A DNA stretch of 64,000 bases from CAZXFH01 sp964640055 (lineage in GTDB: Bacteria > Fidelibacterota > UBA2242 > JAFGTP01): NCBI GenBank assembly GCA_964640055.1, contig CAZXFH010000009.1, forward strand, positions 20,083 to 84,082, given 5' to 3'. Position 1 is the stretch's first letter. Every line of letters starts with the position of its first letter. Below the pieces are notes generated by a model. It saw nothing but the letters and a program-made list of their open reading frames with translations. It had not been told where the DNA came from and searched no databases. This document shows positions 54,986 through 63,625 of this stretch, in pieces. The position numbers and the translations under genes were made by a program.

Positions 54986-55917
54986 TTACCCTTCGGATAA
55001 TTGGGGTTGGTGATAATTCAGCATATGGTAAAACAGTGCTTTGATATCATGGGTCAGTCCGGGCTCCCGGTCCAGGAGATAGGCGATAAAACGGGCCCCT
55101 CCGGCATAAAAAGAAACCCGGCCATAGGATTGCTGTAATCCGTTTCGGTTGATTTCCAGGTCCAGGTGCGTTTGCATCTGGTTTTCCAGATAGCAGGCCA
55201 AGCCTTCCTTCCATTCCTGCCAGACCATGTATTCATAATCCTTCGGCGCCAACTGCTGACACAACTGTTTTCTAAGGTGGTTTATTTGAGAGATGTCCTC
55301 CTGATCCAGGGCTGCCAGAAAATTTGCATACAAGGTCACAAACTGACTATCGCTATAGGGGAAGTCATAATCTATTTCCCAGGAATAGCATTTGGCCGCC
55401 ATGGCGTCCTGATAGACCTGGAGTTGGGCTTTGAGCGCCGGTTCGCAGGTTTCATATTGATAACAATGCACGAATTCATGCATGGTGGTTACATAGCCTG
55501 TACGGGTATCGAAAACCTCCGGCGTGACTATGCAAGCCGGCTGATTATGGTAGCCGGAAAGGGGAAAGGAGGCCCGGATCCCCTTTGGAATATCCATAGG
55601 GGTGGGGATCCGCTTTACGAAATGATATTCCCGTTGCAGTGAATCCGCAGCATAGATATAAAAGCTATCATTTTCGGCTATCGCAATGGGCTGTAAGTGT
55701 GCTAAGCTGGNNNNNNNNNNNNNNNNNNNNNNNNNNNNNNNNNNNNNNNNNNNNNNNNNNNNNNNNNNNNNNNNNNNNNNNNNNNNNNNNNNNNNNNNNN
55801 NNNNNNNNNNCTCTCTACGCCCGGATAGCGCCGGTTTTCTTGTGACCCACAGCTCATCCAAAAAGCGGTGATCAGCATGAAAAAAAGGATGGCCTGTATA
55901 TTTTTCTTCAGCCACAT
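54986..55917 (-). CDS. HExxH lipoprotein, interrupted by a scaffold gap
   Basis: The gene is split by 100 Ns. To the right of the gap the minus strand reads a lipoprotein signal, MWLKKNIQAILFFMLITAFW followed by MSCGSQENRRYPGVE, with lipobox Cys; ATG 55917 is preferred over TTG 55926. To the left a 242-residue tail includes TTMHEFVHCYQYE (about 55466-55483), a zincin HExxH, and KEGLACYLENQ about 90 residues later. The two halves are not in one frame if the gap is taken literally, but 100 Ns is a placeholder, so a single gene is likely. Peptidase activity is inferred from the motif. It precedes the DUF89 gene by 10 nt. Confidence 0.6.
55711..55810. other. Assembly gap (100 Ns)
   Basis: Exactly one hundred undetermined bases, a placeholder for a scaffold join of unknown true length. 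It falls inside the HExxH lipoprotein gene; reading frames across it are not reliable. Confidence 0.99.
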
Positions 55918-56354
55918 ATTTCTCAAAACCCATTGTTTTACCAGTCTGTAATTTAGAATAAATCGGTTGATTACTCAAGCATTAAGCGGCCCACAATTCT
56001 GGCCGAACAAGGTTATGGTAAAACCGAATTTAATATACTACTATTATGTCTGTTCCGTTTTTATTAACCATCAGCTTTTAGTTGGTGGAGATAACTTAAA
56101 TCCTTTTATACTCTCTCCTATTTTATGAAAAAAATAACGGGGATGTGAAGCAAGTGGTTTTTAGGAAAATAGCTGTTTTACAGAAGCCCTTGAAATGGCT
56201 AGTAGATGTGATGTGTGCCAAAACATAATATTGTTTTCTTTGGTAAATATAACTTTTTTATGCTTAATATCTGAATTTCCTTAGTTACCAGATCTGATTG
56301 GTGGGAAGGGGTATGAGAGCAAACGGTAAGAAATTGCGATTTCAGACAGAAGAT
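55918..56354. other. 437-nt AT-rich intergenic region, no gene seen
   Basis: Between the gapped lipoprotein gene and the iscU stop there are only short frames without ribosome sites on either strand. The sequence is AT-rich and presumably holds the promoter for the lipoprotein-DUF89-exporter run on the minus strand. No hairpin followed by a T-run and no RNA gene could be identified. Confidence 0.5.
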
Positions 56355-56744
56355 TTATTTTTCTGCTTGAGATTTTTGTTTTCGGTGATAATCTTCAATC
56401 GCCGATTGCAGAGCTTCTTCGGCCAGCACAGAGCAGTGCAGTTTGATATCGGGCAGGCCTCCCAGGGCCTGGGCGACCGCTTTGTTGGAAATCGCCAAGG
56501 CCTGGTCAATGGTTTTCCCCTTCACTAATTCGGTCACCATAGAGCTGGTTGCAATGGCAGCCCCGCAACCAAAGGTTTTAAACATGGCGTCCTCAATGAT
56601 ATTGTCTTTGACCCGGATATATAATTCCATGATGTCCCCGCAGCGGGGATTACCCACGTGTCCGATCCCGTCGGGATTTTCCATTTCACCCACATTGCGC
56701 GGATTGCGGATATGTTCCATTACCTTTTCGCTGTAATTTTGCAT
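56355..56744 (-). CDS. iscU: Fe-S cluster scaffold protein IscU/NifU-type
   Basis: A 129-residue scaffold on which [2Fe-2S] and [4Fe-4S] clusters are built. The opening MQNYSEKVMEHIRNPRNVGE is typical. The three cluster-binding Cys are in NPRCGDIMELY, FKTFGCGAAIATSSMV and IKLHCSVLAEEALQSAI. The start at 56744 is preferred because AAGG lies upstream and alignments begin there; an upstream GTG at 56753 or ATG at 56750 is possible. It directly follows iscS on the same strand. It is the short NifU_N form without ferredoxin or C-terminal domain. Confidence 0.93.
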   Translation of the reverse strand: MQNYSEKVMEHIRNPRNVGEMENPDGIGHVGNPRCGDIMELYIRVKDNIIEDAMFKTFGCGAAIATSSMVTELVKGKTIDQALAISNKAVAQALGGLPDIKLHCSVLAEEALQSAIEDYHRKQKSQAEK

Positions 56745-56754
56745 ACGCATCACC

Positions 56755-57915
56755 TTATTTTTTATACATGGGTGACATAGCTCTTAATTTGGTAATGACC
56801 TTGGGTAGCACCTCCAGGACATATTCCATGTCCTCCGCACTGGTTTGACGACCCAGGGTGAACCGCAGGGAGGCATGGGCCATCTCATGAGGCAATCCCA
56901 GGGCCAGCAAGACATGTGATGCTTCCAGAGACGCAGAGGTGCAGGCTGACCCCGTGGAGGCATAAATACCCGCCATATCCAGATTCAAGACCATGGACTC
57001 GCCTTCAATGCCCTCAAAAGAAAAATTGATATTATTGGGCAGCCGTTTTTCCGGGTGGCCGTTAAGCCGCACATCGGAAATCCGGTCCCGGACCCCCTGA
57101 ATGAACCGATCCCGGAGCTTGGCCAGACGGTGGGCCTCAGTGGTCATTTCCCCGCGGGCCAGCTCGGCGGCCTTGCCAAAGCCCACAATGGCCGGCATAT
57201 TTTCGGTCGAAGCACGTCGTTTATTTTCCTGATCGCCCCCATGCAGAAAGGGCTCCAGCCGGATCCCTTTACGAACATAAAGAGCGCCAACTCCCTTGGG
57301 GCCATAGAGTTTATGGGCCGAAGCGCTCATGAGATCGATATGTATGGCCTGCACATCAATGGGCAGATGACCCACGGTTTGCACCGCATCGGTATGAAAA
57401 GGAATTCCCTGCTCACGGGCAATTTTACCGATCTCTGCGATAGGTTGTAAAGTACCAATCTCATTATTGGCGTGCATAATGGAAATCAGAATGGTTTGTT
57501 TGGTTAACGCTTTGCGCACTGCTTCCGGATCGATCAGTCCTGCCGTATCAACCGGGAGATAGGTAACCCGGAACCCTTGGGATTCCAGAAACCGGCAGGG
57601 TTCGGTAATGGCATGATGCTCAATCGCCGAAGTGATGATGTGATCGCCTTTGCGAGTTTTAGCATAGGCCGTGCCCTTGAGGGCAAAATTATTGCTCTCG
57701 GTCCCACCACTGGTGAAAATGATTTCCCGGCTATCAGCATTGATCAGTTCTGCTAACTCGGTACGGGCTTTTTGCAGCGCGGTATTCGGTGCTTGACTAA
57801 AGGAGTAGATGCTGGAAGGATTGCCAAATTTTTGATTGAAGTAGGGCTGCATAGCGGCCACCACTTGGGGGTCTGTCGGGGTAGTGGCGGCATAATCCAG
57901 GTATATTGATTTCAT
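56755..57915 (-). CDS. iscS: Cysteine desulfurase, NifS/IscS family
   Basis: A 386-residue PLP enzyme that takes sulfur from cysteine for Fe-S clusters. The N-terminus reads MKSIYLDYAATTPTDPQVVA. The PLP lysine is in SASAHKLYGPKGVGALYV near 200, and the catalytic Cys loop is GSACTSASLEASHVLLALG near 325. The motif arrangement is that of NifS/IscS (group I), not SufS. AAGGA precedes the ATG. It is followed after 10 nt by iscU, giving the standard desulfurase-scaffold pair; the IscR, IscA, HscAB and ferredoxin genes of other isc operons are absent. Confidence 0.95.
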   Translation of the reverse strand: MKSIYLDYAATTPTDPQVVAAMQPYFNQKFGNPSSIYSFSQAPNTALQKARTELAELINADSREIIFTSGGTESNNFALKGTAYAKTRKGDHIITSAIEHHAITEPCRFLESQGFRVTYLPVDTAGLIDPEAVRKALTKQTILISIMHANNEIGTLQPIAEIGKIAREQGIPFHTDAVQTVGHLPIDVQAIHIDLMSASAHKLYGPKGVGALYVRKGIRLEPFLHGGDQENKRRASTENMPAIVGFGKAAELARGEMTTEAHRLAKLRDRFIQGVRDRISDVRLNGHPEKRLPNNINFSFEGIEGESMVLNLDMAGIYASTGSACTSASLEASHVLLALGLPHEMAHASLRFTLGRQTSAEDMEYVLEVLPKVITKLRAMSPMYKK

Positions 57916-58037
57916 AAAGGTATCCTTCGGTCTGCTAAATGACAGTTAGAATTTAAAGCCTGGGGCGCCTGTCTGACAAGTCTTTTTCCGGGGGCGGTGG
58001 AGCGGTCAATACAGGTGTTAATAATTCCAATTTAACC

Positions 58038-59066
58038 CTACTCCACAGAAGCGGGCTTTGACCGGATCCGGTAATAGATATTGAGTAGTCTGAAGTAACG
58101 GTGAGTCAGAAAACGCACCGGTCTCTGCCGGAGGCAATACCGGTAATAATCCACAATCTTATTAAAGGGCGGCTGCGGGTCTTCCTGACTGAGTGTATAG
58201 CCGTGCCGGCGCAGATATTTACCGGCCATCATTTCGGTCAGGTCCAACTCCCACGGCTCCAGCCCGGTCTGCCACTTGCCCATGGCCTTGGTATAGATCT
58301 TTTGGGTAGTGCCCGCCTTCCATTTCAGTTTACGCTCCGGAACAACATTGCCGGCCACGTGATGATAATTGAGCATGGCCACATCATAGGATTCGCCGAT
58401 AAACCGACATATCTTTCTGAGTGTTTTCTCCGGCTGGGCGATCAGGGATTCATAATAGATCTCAGTGTATTGATCGGACCGAAACAAGTGACGGGCACGC
58501 TGGCCCATGCGCATACTTTCAATCCATTTATAGATGGCCCCCACGGTTTTGCGCTTATACCATTTCATCTGTTTAAGGGAAGTGACACAATCCCTTCCGT
58601 CCCGGATAATGTGAATGATCTGAGCCTTGGGGAAGAGGGTGACAATTGTGTCCAGATTGCGAATATAATTAGGGCGTTTATCACCCCAGCGGGGCTTGTT
58701 CCAGCGGGCTGCATAGCGTTGGAAAATGGCGGCAAACAAGGCGCCCAAGCTGTCAATGTTTTCCTCTGCCAACCCCATAATTTTAGCCGGTCCCAGCTGC
58801 AGATTTTCCCATTCACTGCGCGGATGATTGATCATCCATTGGAGCAGTTTTTTACGATTGAAATAAAACCGCAGGTCCTTGCGAAATAGAATCCGCTTGT
58901 AAACTTTAAAGGTAAAGCGTGTCTCCGGGGCAATGGCCAGGCGGGGGTGGGCATGCAGCATCATGCTGAGTAAAGTGGTACCCGAACGGGGATTGCCGAC
59001 AATAATAATGGGGCGCTGGGTGGGATTTTGTGCTGTTCGGGTTGGCACAGTTTTATCTTTCCTCAT
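58038..59066 (-). CDS. Sulfotransferase domain protein
   Basis: A 342-residue PAPS-dependent sulfotransferase-like protein. The 5'-phosphosulfate loop PIIIVGNPRSGTTLLSMMLH is near residue 20, and the 3'-phosphate-binding region appears as IIHIIRDGRDCVTSLKQMKW near 150. The remaining helices (ESLIAQPEKTLRKICRFIGE) fit the family. The product may be a sulfated polysaccharide or lipid; a sulfatase is also encoded in this window. ATG 59066 begins just before the conserved fold; an upstream in-frame TTG at 59216 adds a stretch with no homology. It precedes iscS by 122 nt. The family is reliable; the acceptor is unknown. Confidence 0.83.
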   Translation of the reverse strand: MRKDKTVPTRTAQNPTQRPIIIVGNPRSGTTLLSMMLHAHPRLAIAPETRFTFKVYKRILFRKDLRFYFNRKKLLQWMINHPRSEWENLQLGPAKIMGLAEENIDSLGALFAAIFQRYAARWNKPRWGDKRPNYIRNLDTIVTLFPKAQIIHIIRDGRDCVTSLKQMKWYKRKTVGAIYKWIESMRMGQRARHLFRSDQYTEIYYESLIAQPEKTLRKICRFIGESYDVAMLNYHHVAGNVVPERKLKWKAGTTQKIYTKAMGKWQTGLEPWELDLTEMMAGKYLRRHGYTLSQEDPQPPFNKIVDYYRYCLRQRPVRFLTHRYFRLLNIYYRIRSKPASVE

Positions 59067-59287
59067 ACAAATCGTTTTTGCTGCAGGGATCAGGCAGCTG
59101 GACAGCAAACCATAATCCGCCTTTAAAAATACTCTAAAATTAAGGTCAAAACCAAAACCTTTCCGCCGGTTCCCGATCCGGAGTGAGGCGGCCGTGCTTT
59201 CTAATCGGCCGGTCAAGGCGCCGGCAAACTTTATTTTGGAAAATCCGATAATTTATCTAGCTTCAATCGAGGAAAAAACAGGGTAAA

Positions 59288-60355
59288 ATGCCGGTTTCAA
59301 AAGCACAATTAATCCGTCGGATGTCTGAGCAGCAAAACAGCTTGGCAAGAAACATTTTAGAAACTTTGTTTCAAAATCGGCCGGCCCTAAAACAGAAGTA
59401 CCGTGCTGTTCGGGATGTCTGTCTGGCAGATATCAGATACCACCTGGATTTTCTAAAGCAGGCTTTGCATTATGAATCGCCGGCTCTTTTTGAGGAATAT
59501 CTGCGCTGGACCCGGGATTTTTATCCCAAGATCAATATACCGCTGGATGAGATAGAGCAAACCTTTGCTGCCGTTCAGCAGGTTCTGGAGCAGCAATTCG
59601 CTGCCAGTCCGCAGCTGCTAAACCCATATTTTCAACTGGTCTCCCGGATCTACGGGCAGGGTGTGGATCAACAAGGCTCCTTTATTCAAAAGGAACACCC
59701 CCATGGCCAGCTGGCACAGGCGTATTTTGACCTGCTGCAAGCGGGCAAACGGAATGCTGCTGCTGATCTGATTCAGGATGCAGTCGCGCAGGGTGTTGCA
59801 GTTAAAGAGCTATATTTACAGGTTTTTCAACCCGCTTTGCGGGAAGTCGGGCGCCGCTGGCAGAACGGCACGCTTTCGGTTCCGGAGGAGCATTATTTTA
59901 CGGCAGCCACCCAGGTGATCATGTCACAGCTCTATACCGATATATTCAGCACACCCCGAATCGGCAAGAAAATGGTCGCGGCCTGTGTGGGGAGAGAATT
60001 ACATGAGATCGGCGTACGCATGGTAGCGGATTTCTTCGAAATGGCGGGTTGGGATACGGTTTACCTGGGCGCCAATACGCCGGTGACCGGTTTTAAACAA
60101 ATTCTGGAGCGTGAAAAGTCACAATTATTGGCCCTGTCGGTAACCCTGGCACCTCATATTGAAATAGCGCAGAAGATCATTCACACCATTCGCGCCGACG
60201 AAGCCTTTGATACCGTCAAAATTCTGGTAGGCGGTTATCCGTTTAATGTGGATGATAATCTCTGGCGGAATGTGGGGACGGATGGATATGCCGCCGATGC
60301 CCAGGCAGCTCTTGCCGAGGCCAAAGCCGCTTTTTACTATGATCGGAATGATTAG
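59288..60355 (+). CDS. Cobalamin-binding protein with CarH-like B12 domains
   Basis: A 355-residue protein. Residues 1-130 form a helical N-terminal domain of unknown role. The four-helix cap domain (about 140-222) holds W191-x9-E201-H202 in WQNGTLSVPEEHYFT, the signature of light-sensitive adenosylcobalamin photoreceptors (CarH/LitR type), where W and EH shield the upper ligand. The Rossmann-like B12 domain (about 228-350) carries E237-L-H239-E-I-G242, the E-x-H-x-x-G motif whose His coordinates cobalt. A MerR DNA-binding domain, present in CarH, is absent, so output must go through another protein. The next gene, 5 nt away, encodes a PAS/Cys4 protein. A light- or B12-sensing role is inferred from the motifs. 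Confidence 0.82.
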   Translation: MPVSKAQLIRRMSEQQNSLARNILETLFQNRPALKQKYRAVRDVCLADIRYHLDFLKQALHYESPALFEEYLRWTRDFYPKINIPLDEIEQTFAAVQQVLEQQFAASPQLLNPYFQLVSRIYGQGVDQQGSFIQKEHPHGQLAQAYFDLLQAGKRNAAADLIQDAVAQGVAVKELYLQVFQPALREVGRRWQNGTLSVPEEHYFTAATQVIMSQLYTDIFSTPRIGKKMVAACVGRELHEIGVRMVADFFEMAGWDTVYLGANTPVTGFKQILEREKSQLLALSVTLAPHIEIAQKIIHTIRADEAFDTVKILVGGYPFNVDDNLWRNVGTDGYAADAQAALAEAKAAFYYDRND

Positions 60356-60360
60356 CACCC

Positions 60361-61089
60361 ATGAAACCAAATAACACTTCCCAGATCCTGGCCCTGATCA
60401 TTGACCCCAAGGGCAAGGTAAAAAAAATATTGCGAGACGATTTCGGTTTCGAAGACCAATTAGCGGGTAAACCGATCATCAGTATCCTCCATAGCCAACA
60501 CAAGCAACGCTTCCAGGCCTTTCTGGAGCGGATTTATCAGAATCGCTTTGAACAGTTACGCCAGGTTGATTTAGCGCTCAAAACCGGCCCGGTCATCCGC
60601 CATCTGATAGGTGCCCGGTTGGGCGAAGATGCACTGGTTGTCGGTAACATCAACACCGCACAGACCTATTTTTCCTTTTGTGCGGAATTGATCAAAATGA
60701 ACAATGAACAGACCAATCAGCTGCGCCAAACCCTGAAGAAATTGTCCCGGGTCAAACAGGATCATACAGACATCAAGCATGATCTTTATAATAAAATTTC
60801 GGAAATGAACAATGAATTAGCCAACACCCAACGTCAACTGGCTAAAAAAAATGCTGAACTGGAACATGCCCTGAGACAGGTCAAACAACTGAAAGGCCTC
60901 ATTCCGATCTGTGCCAATTGTAAAAAGATCCGCGATGACCAGGGCTACTGGGAGCATGTTGAAAAATATATTTCCGATCATTCCGAAGCTGATTTCAGCC
61001 ACAGTATCTGCCCGGATTGCATGGTCAAATTATATCCGGAGTATGTTTCCAAAAAAGCGACCAGGGAAGCAAAGGACTCTAAGGCTTGA
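60361..61089 (+). CDS. PAS-like protein with coiled coil and C-terminal Cys4 domain
   Basis: A 242-residue cytoplasmic protein, 5 nt downstream of the cobalamin protein. Residues 5-110 look like a PAS domain (ALIIDPKGKVKKILRDDFGF, then PIISILHSQHKQRFQAFLER). A coiled coil spans about 118-180. The C-terminal domain begins GLIPICANCKKIRDDQGYW with Cys at 184/187 and a second pair at 217/220 (ICPDC). Spacing and sequence match the domain ending the protein at 1-1260. There is no kinase, GGDEF or DNA-binding domain, so this Cys4 domain is probably the output. The likely partner is the B12 protein. The domain is known from many sensor and response-regulator C-termini, but its function is not described to my knowledge. 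Confidence 0.75.
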   Translation: MKPNNTSQILALIIDPKGKVKKILRDDFGFEDQLAGKPIISILHSQHKQRFQAFLERIYQNRFEQLRQVDLALKTGPVIRHLIGARLGEDALVVGNINTAQTYFSFCAELIKMNNEQTNQLRQTLKKLSRVKQDHTDIKHDLYNKISEMNNELANTQRQLAKKNAELEHALRQVKQLKGLIPICANCKKIRDDQGYWEHVEKYISDHSEADFSHSICPDCMVKLYPEYVSKKATREAKDSKA

Positions 61090-61167
61090 TTTTTATTGGT
61101 GTTAGCTGCTTTTCCCTTAATTCACAGTCTTAAAGTCAGGCTAATAAGATTGCAAGGAGATTAACCT

Positions 61168-63618
61168 ATGCCGAGACCCTTAATTCTCATCAGCATTATT
61201 TTAGGTGTCCTGTCGTTGCAACCCGGGACAAATGCACAGAACCGATACGGTCCCAATTATTTACCCCCCAGTTCTGTCGCTGTAACCGATGACGTCCGCG
61301 CGCTTTTCACTAATGCCGCCGCCCTGGGTTATCGGCAGGAGACCCAGTTTTATATGGCTTTTCCCCATCAAAACAACCAGTTTACCCAGGAATTCGGTAG
61401 CTTTTTAATGCTGGGTAATCTAGCCTTCAGCGGAGAATGGGTCAGCGGAGACGCCACCCAATTTAATGCCACAGGTCAATTTTATCAGCGCTGGCAACTG
61501 GCCCTGGGAACGCCGCTGTGGCGCTGGCTGAATCTGGGCACCAGCTTACGCTGGTATGGCACTATTCAGCACCAACCGGAGTGGGACTGTAGTCTTATGG
61601 CCCGCCCTTTCCCCTGGATTTCTGCCGGCACTATCCTTCATAATATAGGCGCTCAAAATAGACTGTCCCCTCTCAGTCGCAGTGGTATCGCTTGGCGGCC
61701 TTTGGGTGAATATGTGACCTTAGCCGCCGATATAACTGTGCCCTTTTCGGAAACGGATAGCGACCCGGTGTTGACCGGTTATCTGGAGATCGAACTGCTG
61801 CCGGGAATTGAAATCAGCACGGCTTACGATGCCTCGCAGGGGGACTATCGCCTGGGCTTTAATATCAACTTCACTAATTTCGGGCTCAGCGCCTCCGGTT
61901 ATAACACTCATACCAATACAAGGGCGGGGGCACTTTTCTTTCATCGCTCCCTCAGTCCCTACCCCACCCCTTTTAAAGCCCCCGGTGCCCAGGTCATGCG
62001 AGTAAAGCTCAGCGGTTTAATTCAGGAACAACCGTCGCTACTGCCCTACAATCCGCTGCATTCCTTGCATGGTATCTCAGAATTGTTGCAAAATTTAGCG
62101 GATGATCCCCAGATCGAAGCCGTTTTACTGGAACTGGACCACTTGGCCTGCGGGTTCACGAAATTATTGGAGATCCGCCAGCTGCTTCACAACCTGCAAC
62201 AGAGTGGTAAAAAGGTCTATTGTTATAGTGAGGTGCTGACAAACAGCACCTATTTTCTGGCGACGGCCTGCGATAAGGTCTATATCAATCCGGCCGGAAC
62301 CGCTTGGATCAATGGTCTGAGCGCCACGGCGCTTTATTTTAAAGAAACCCTGAATAAGCTTGGCGTTACGGCTGAATTTGAATATACCGGCAAGTATAAA
62401 TCCGCCCATGAAAGACTAACTCGTGAGGATATGTCACCCGCCGATCGCGAACAGACCAATGCCTTTCTGGACGACTTTTTTACGGTGTTTTTGGAAAAGG
62501 TGGCCCACTCCCGCGAGATGACCACAGCAGAAGTAGCGGCACTGATCGATCAAGGGCCTTTTACAGCCCAACGAGCCGTAGATGAGGGGCTGCTTGACGA
62601 TGTGGTCTATCAGGATGAATTAAAAGAAAAACTGGCTGCTAACCTGGGGCGCAAAGTCCAACTGCACGTCCTGAAAAATAAACGGTATAACCCACCCTTT
62701 CAAACCCGCTGGAAATACAATCAACAAAGGTCTGATCAGATTGCGCTGATCTATGTCTGTGGCGGTATTACCACCGGAGAAAACCGGCGTGATTTTTCCG
62801 ACAGGTCCGGCGCCGGGGCCGAAACTTTGACTCGCGCCATCCGAAAGGCCCGCAAGAACAAGGCGGTTAAGGCCATTATTTTACGAGTCGATTCGCCGGG
62901 TGGTTCAACCCTGGCTTCCGATCTCATCTGGCGGGAAGTCTACCTGACCACTCAGGGAAAAGACCGAAAGCCTGTGATCGTATCCATGTCCGATGTGGCG
63001 GCGTCGGGGGGCTATTATATTGCCTGTCCTGCAGATTCTATTGTGGCTGCGCCAACCACCCTTACCGGTTCTATCGGCGTTATAGCGGGTAAACTGGAGA
63101 TCTCCGCACTGATGGATAAACTCGGTATGAACACCACCACCCTAAAACGGGGCGAAAACGCCGGTATGCTGACTATCTATCGGCCCTGGACCACGGCTGA
63201 ACGAAAAAAGATCCAGGAACAGGTCTATGCGGCTTATGACAAATTCACTCAACAGGTGGCCGACGGTCGCGGTATGACCCAGAAAGAGGTCAAAGATCTG
63301 GCCGGGGGCCGGATATACAGCGGTCAACAAGCCCTTGAAAAGGGGTTGGTCGATCAATTGGGTGGCTTGCGAAAAGCGATCGAGATCGCCTGCCAGGCAA
63401 CCGGGCTGGAAGAGGAAGCTGTGACCTTCTCAGTCTATCCCAAGTGGTGGCAGGGTTTGCTGAAAATGGATATCACGGCCCTGTTGCGGCATGACCCGCT
63501 GTGGCAAACTCTGTCCCCTGCCCCTTATCAACAGGCCCGGATGTATTTCAATGCCTGGCTGACCAACAATGATGAAAATTTGTTTATGTTAATGCCTTAC
63601 TGGATGATAATCGAATAA
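61168..63618 (+). CDS. Signal peptide peptidase SppA fused to an N-terminal beta-barrel-like domain
   Basis: An 816-residue protein. A signal peptide (about residues 1-23) leads into about 240 residues of alternating strands (AFSGEWVSGDATQFNATGQF, LNLGTSLRWYGTIQHQPEW, and similar) that look like an outer-membrane or secreted beta-structure. Residues about 280-800 are a tandem SppA of the large two-repeat type. The catalytic Lys is K411 in YTGKYKSAHERL, and the catalytic Ser is S613 in VAASGGYYIACPADS, the family G-x-Y-K-S-A and A-S-G-G-Y motifs. SppA normally starts with a membrane anchor and lacks the N-terminal part. The fusion is unusual. Substrates would be leftover signal peptides or membrane-protein fragments; the barrel-like part may place the protease elsewhere. 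Confidence 0.8.
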   Translation: MPRPLILISIILGVLSLQPGTNAQNRYGPNYLPPSSVAVTDDVRALFTNAAALGYRQETQFYMAFPHQNNQFTQEFGSFLMLGNLAFSGEWVSGDATQFNATGQFYQRWQLALGTPLWRWLNLGTSLRWYGTIQHQPEWDCSLMARPFPWISAGTILHNIGAQNRLSPLSRSGIAWRPLGEYVTLAADITVPFSETDSDPVLTGYLEIELLPGIEISTAYDASQGDYRLGFNINFTNFGLSASGYNTHTNTRAGALFFHRSLSPYPTPFKAPGAQVMRVKLSGLIQEQPSLLPYNPLHSLHGISELLQNLADDPQIEAVLLELDHLACGFTKLLEIRQLLHNLQQSGKKVYCYSEVLTNSTYFLATACDKVYINPAGTAWINGLSATALYFKETLNKLGVTAEFEYTGKYKSAHERLTREDMSPADREQTNAFLDDFFTVFLEKVAHSREMTTAEVAALIDQGPFTAQRAVDEGLLDDVVYQDELKEKLAANLGRKVQLHVLKNKRYNPPFQTRWKYNQQRSDQIALIYVCGGITTGENRRDFSDRSGAGAETLTRAIRKARKNKAVKAIILRVDSPGGSTLASDLIWREVYLTTQGKDRKPVIVSMSDVAASGGYYIACPADSIVAAPTTLTGSIGVIAGKLEISALMDKLGMNTTTLKRGENAGMLTIYRPWTTAERKKIQEQVYAAYDKFTQQVADGRGMTQKEVKDLAGGRIYSGQQALEKGLVDQLGGLRKAIEIACQATGLEEEAVTFSVYPKWWQGLLKMDITALLRHDPLWQTLSPAPYQQARMYFNAWLTNNDENLFMLMPYWMIIE

Positions 63619-63625
63619 TCCCATT

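Noticed and set aside
55639..55978. Open frames running through the Ns, including one that starts at 55978 and joins the HExxH tail
   Set aside because: The gap length is a placeholder, so frames across it mean nothing; the lipoprotein signal in another frame is the credible N-terminus.
58101..58889. 262-codon open frame antisense to the sulfotransferase gene
   Set aside because: It is the shadow of a strongly conserved gene on the other strand and shows no domain of its own.
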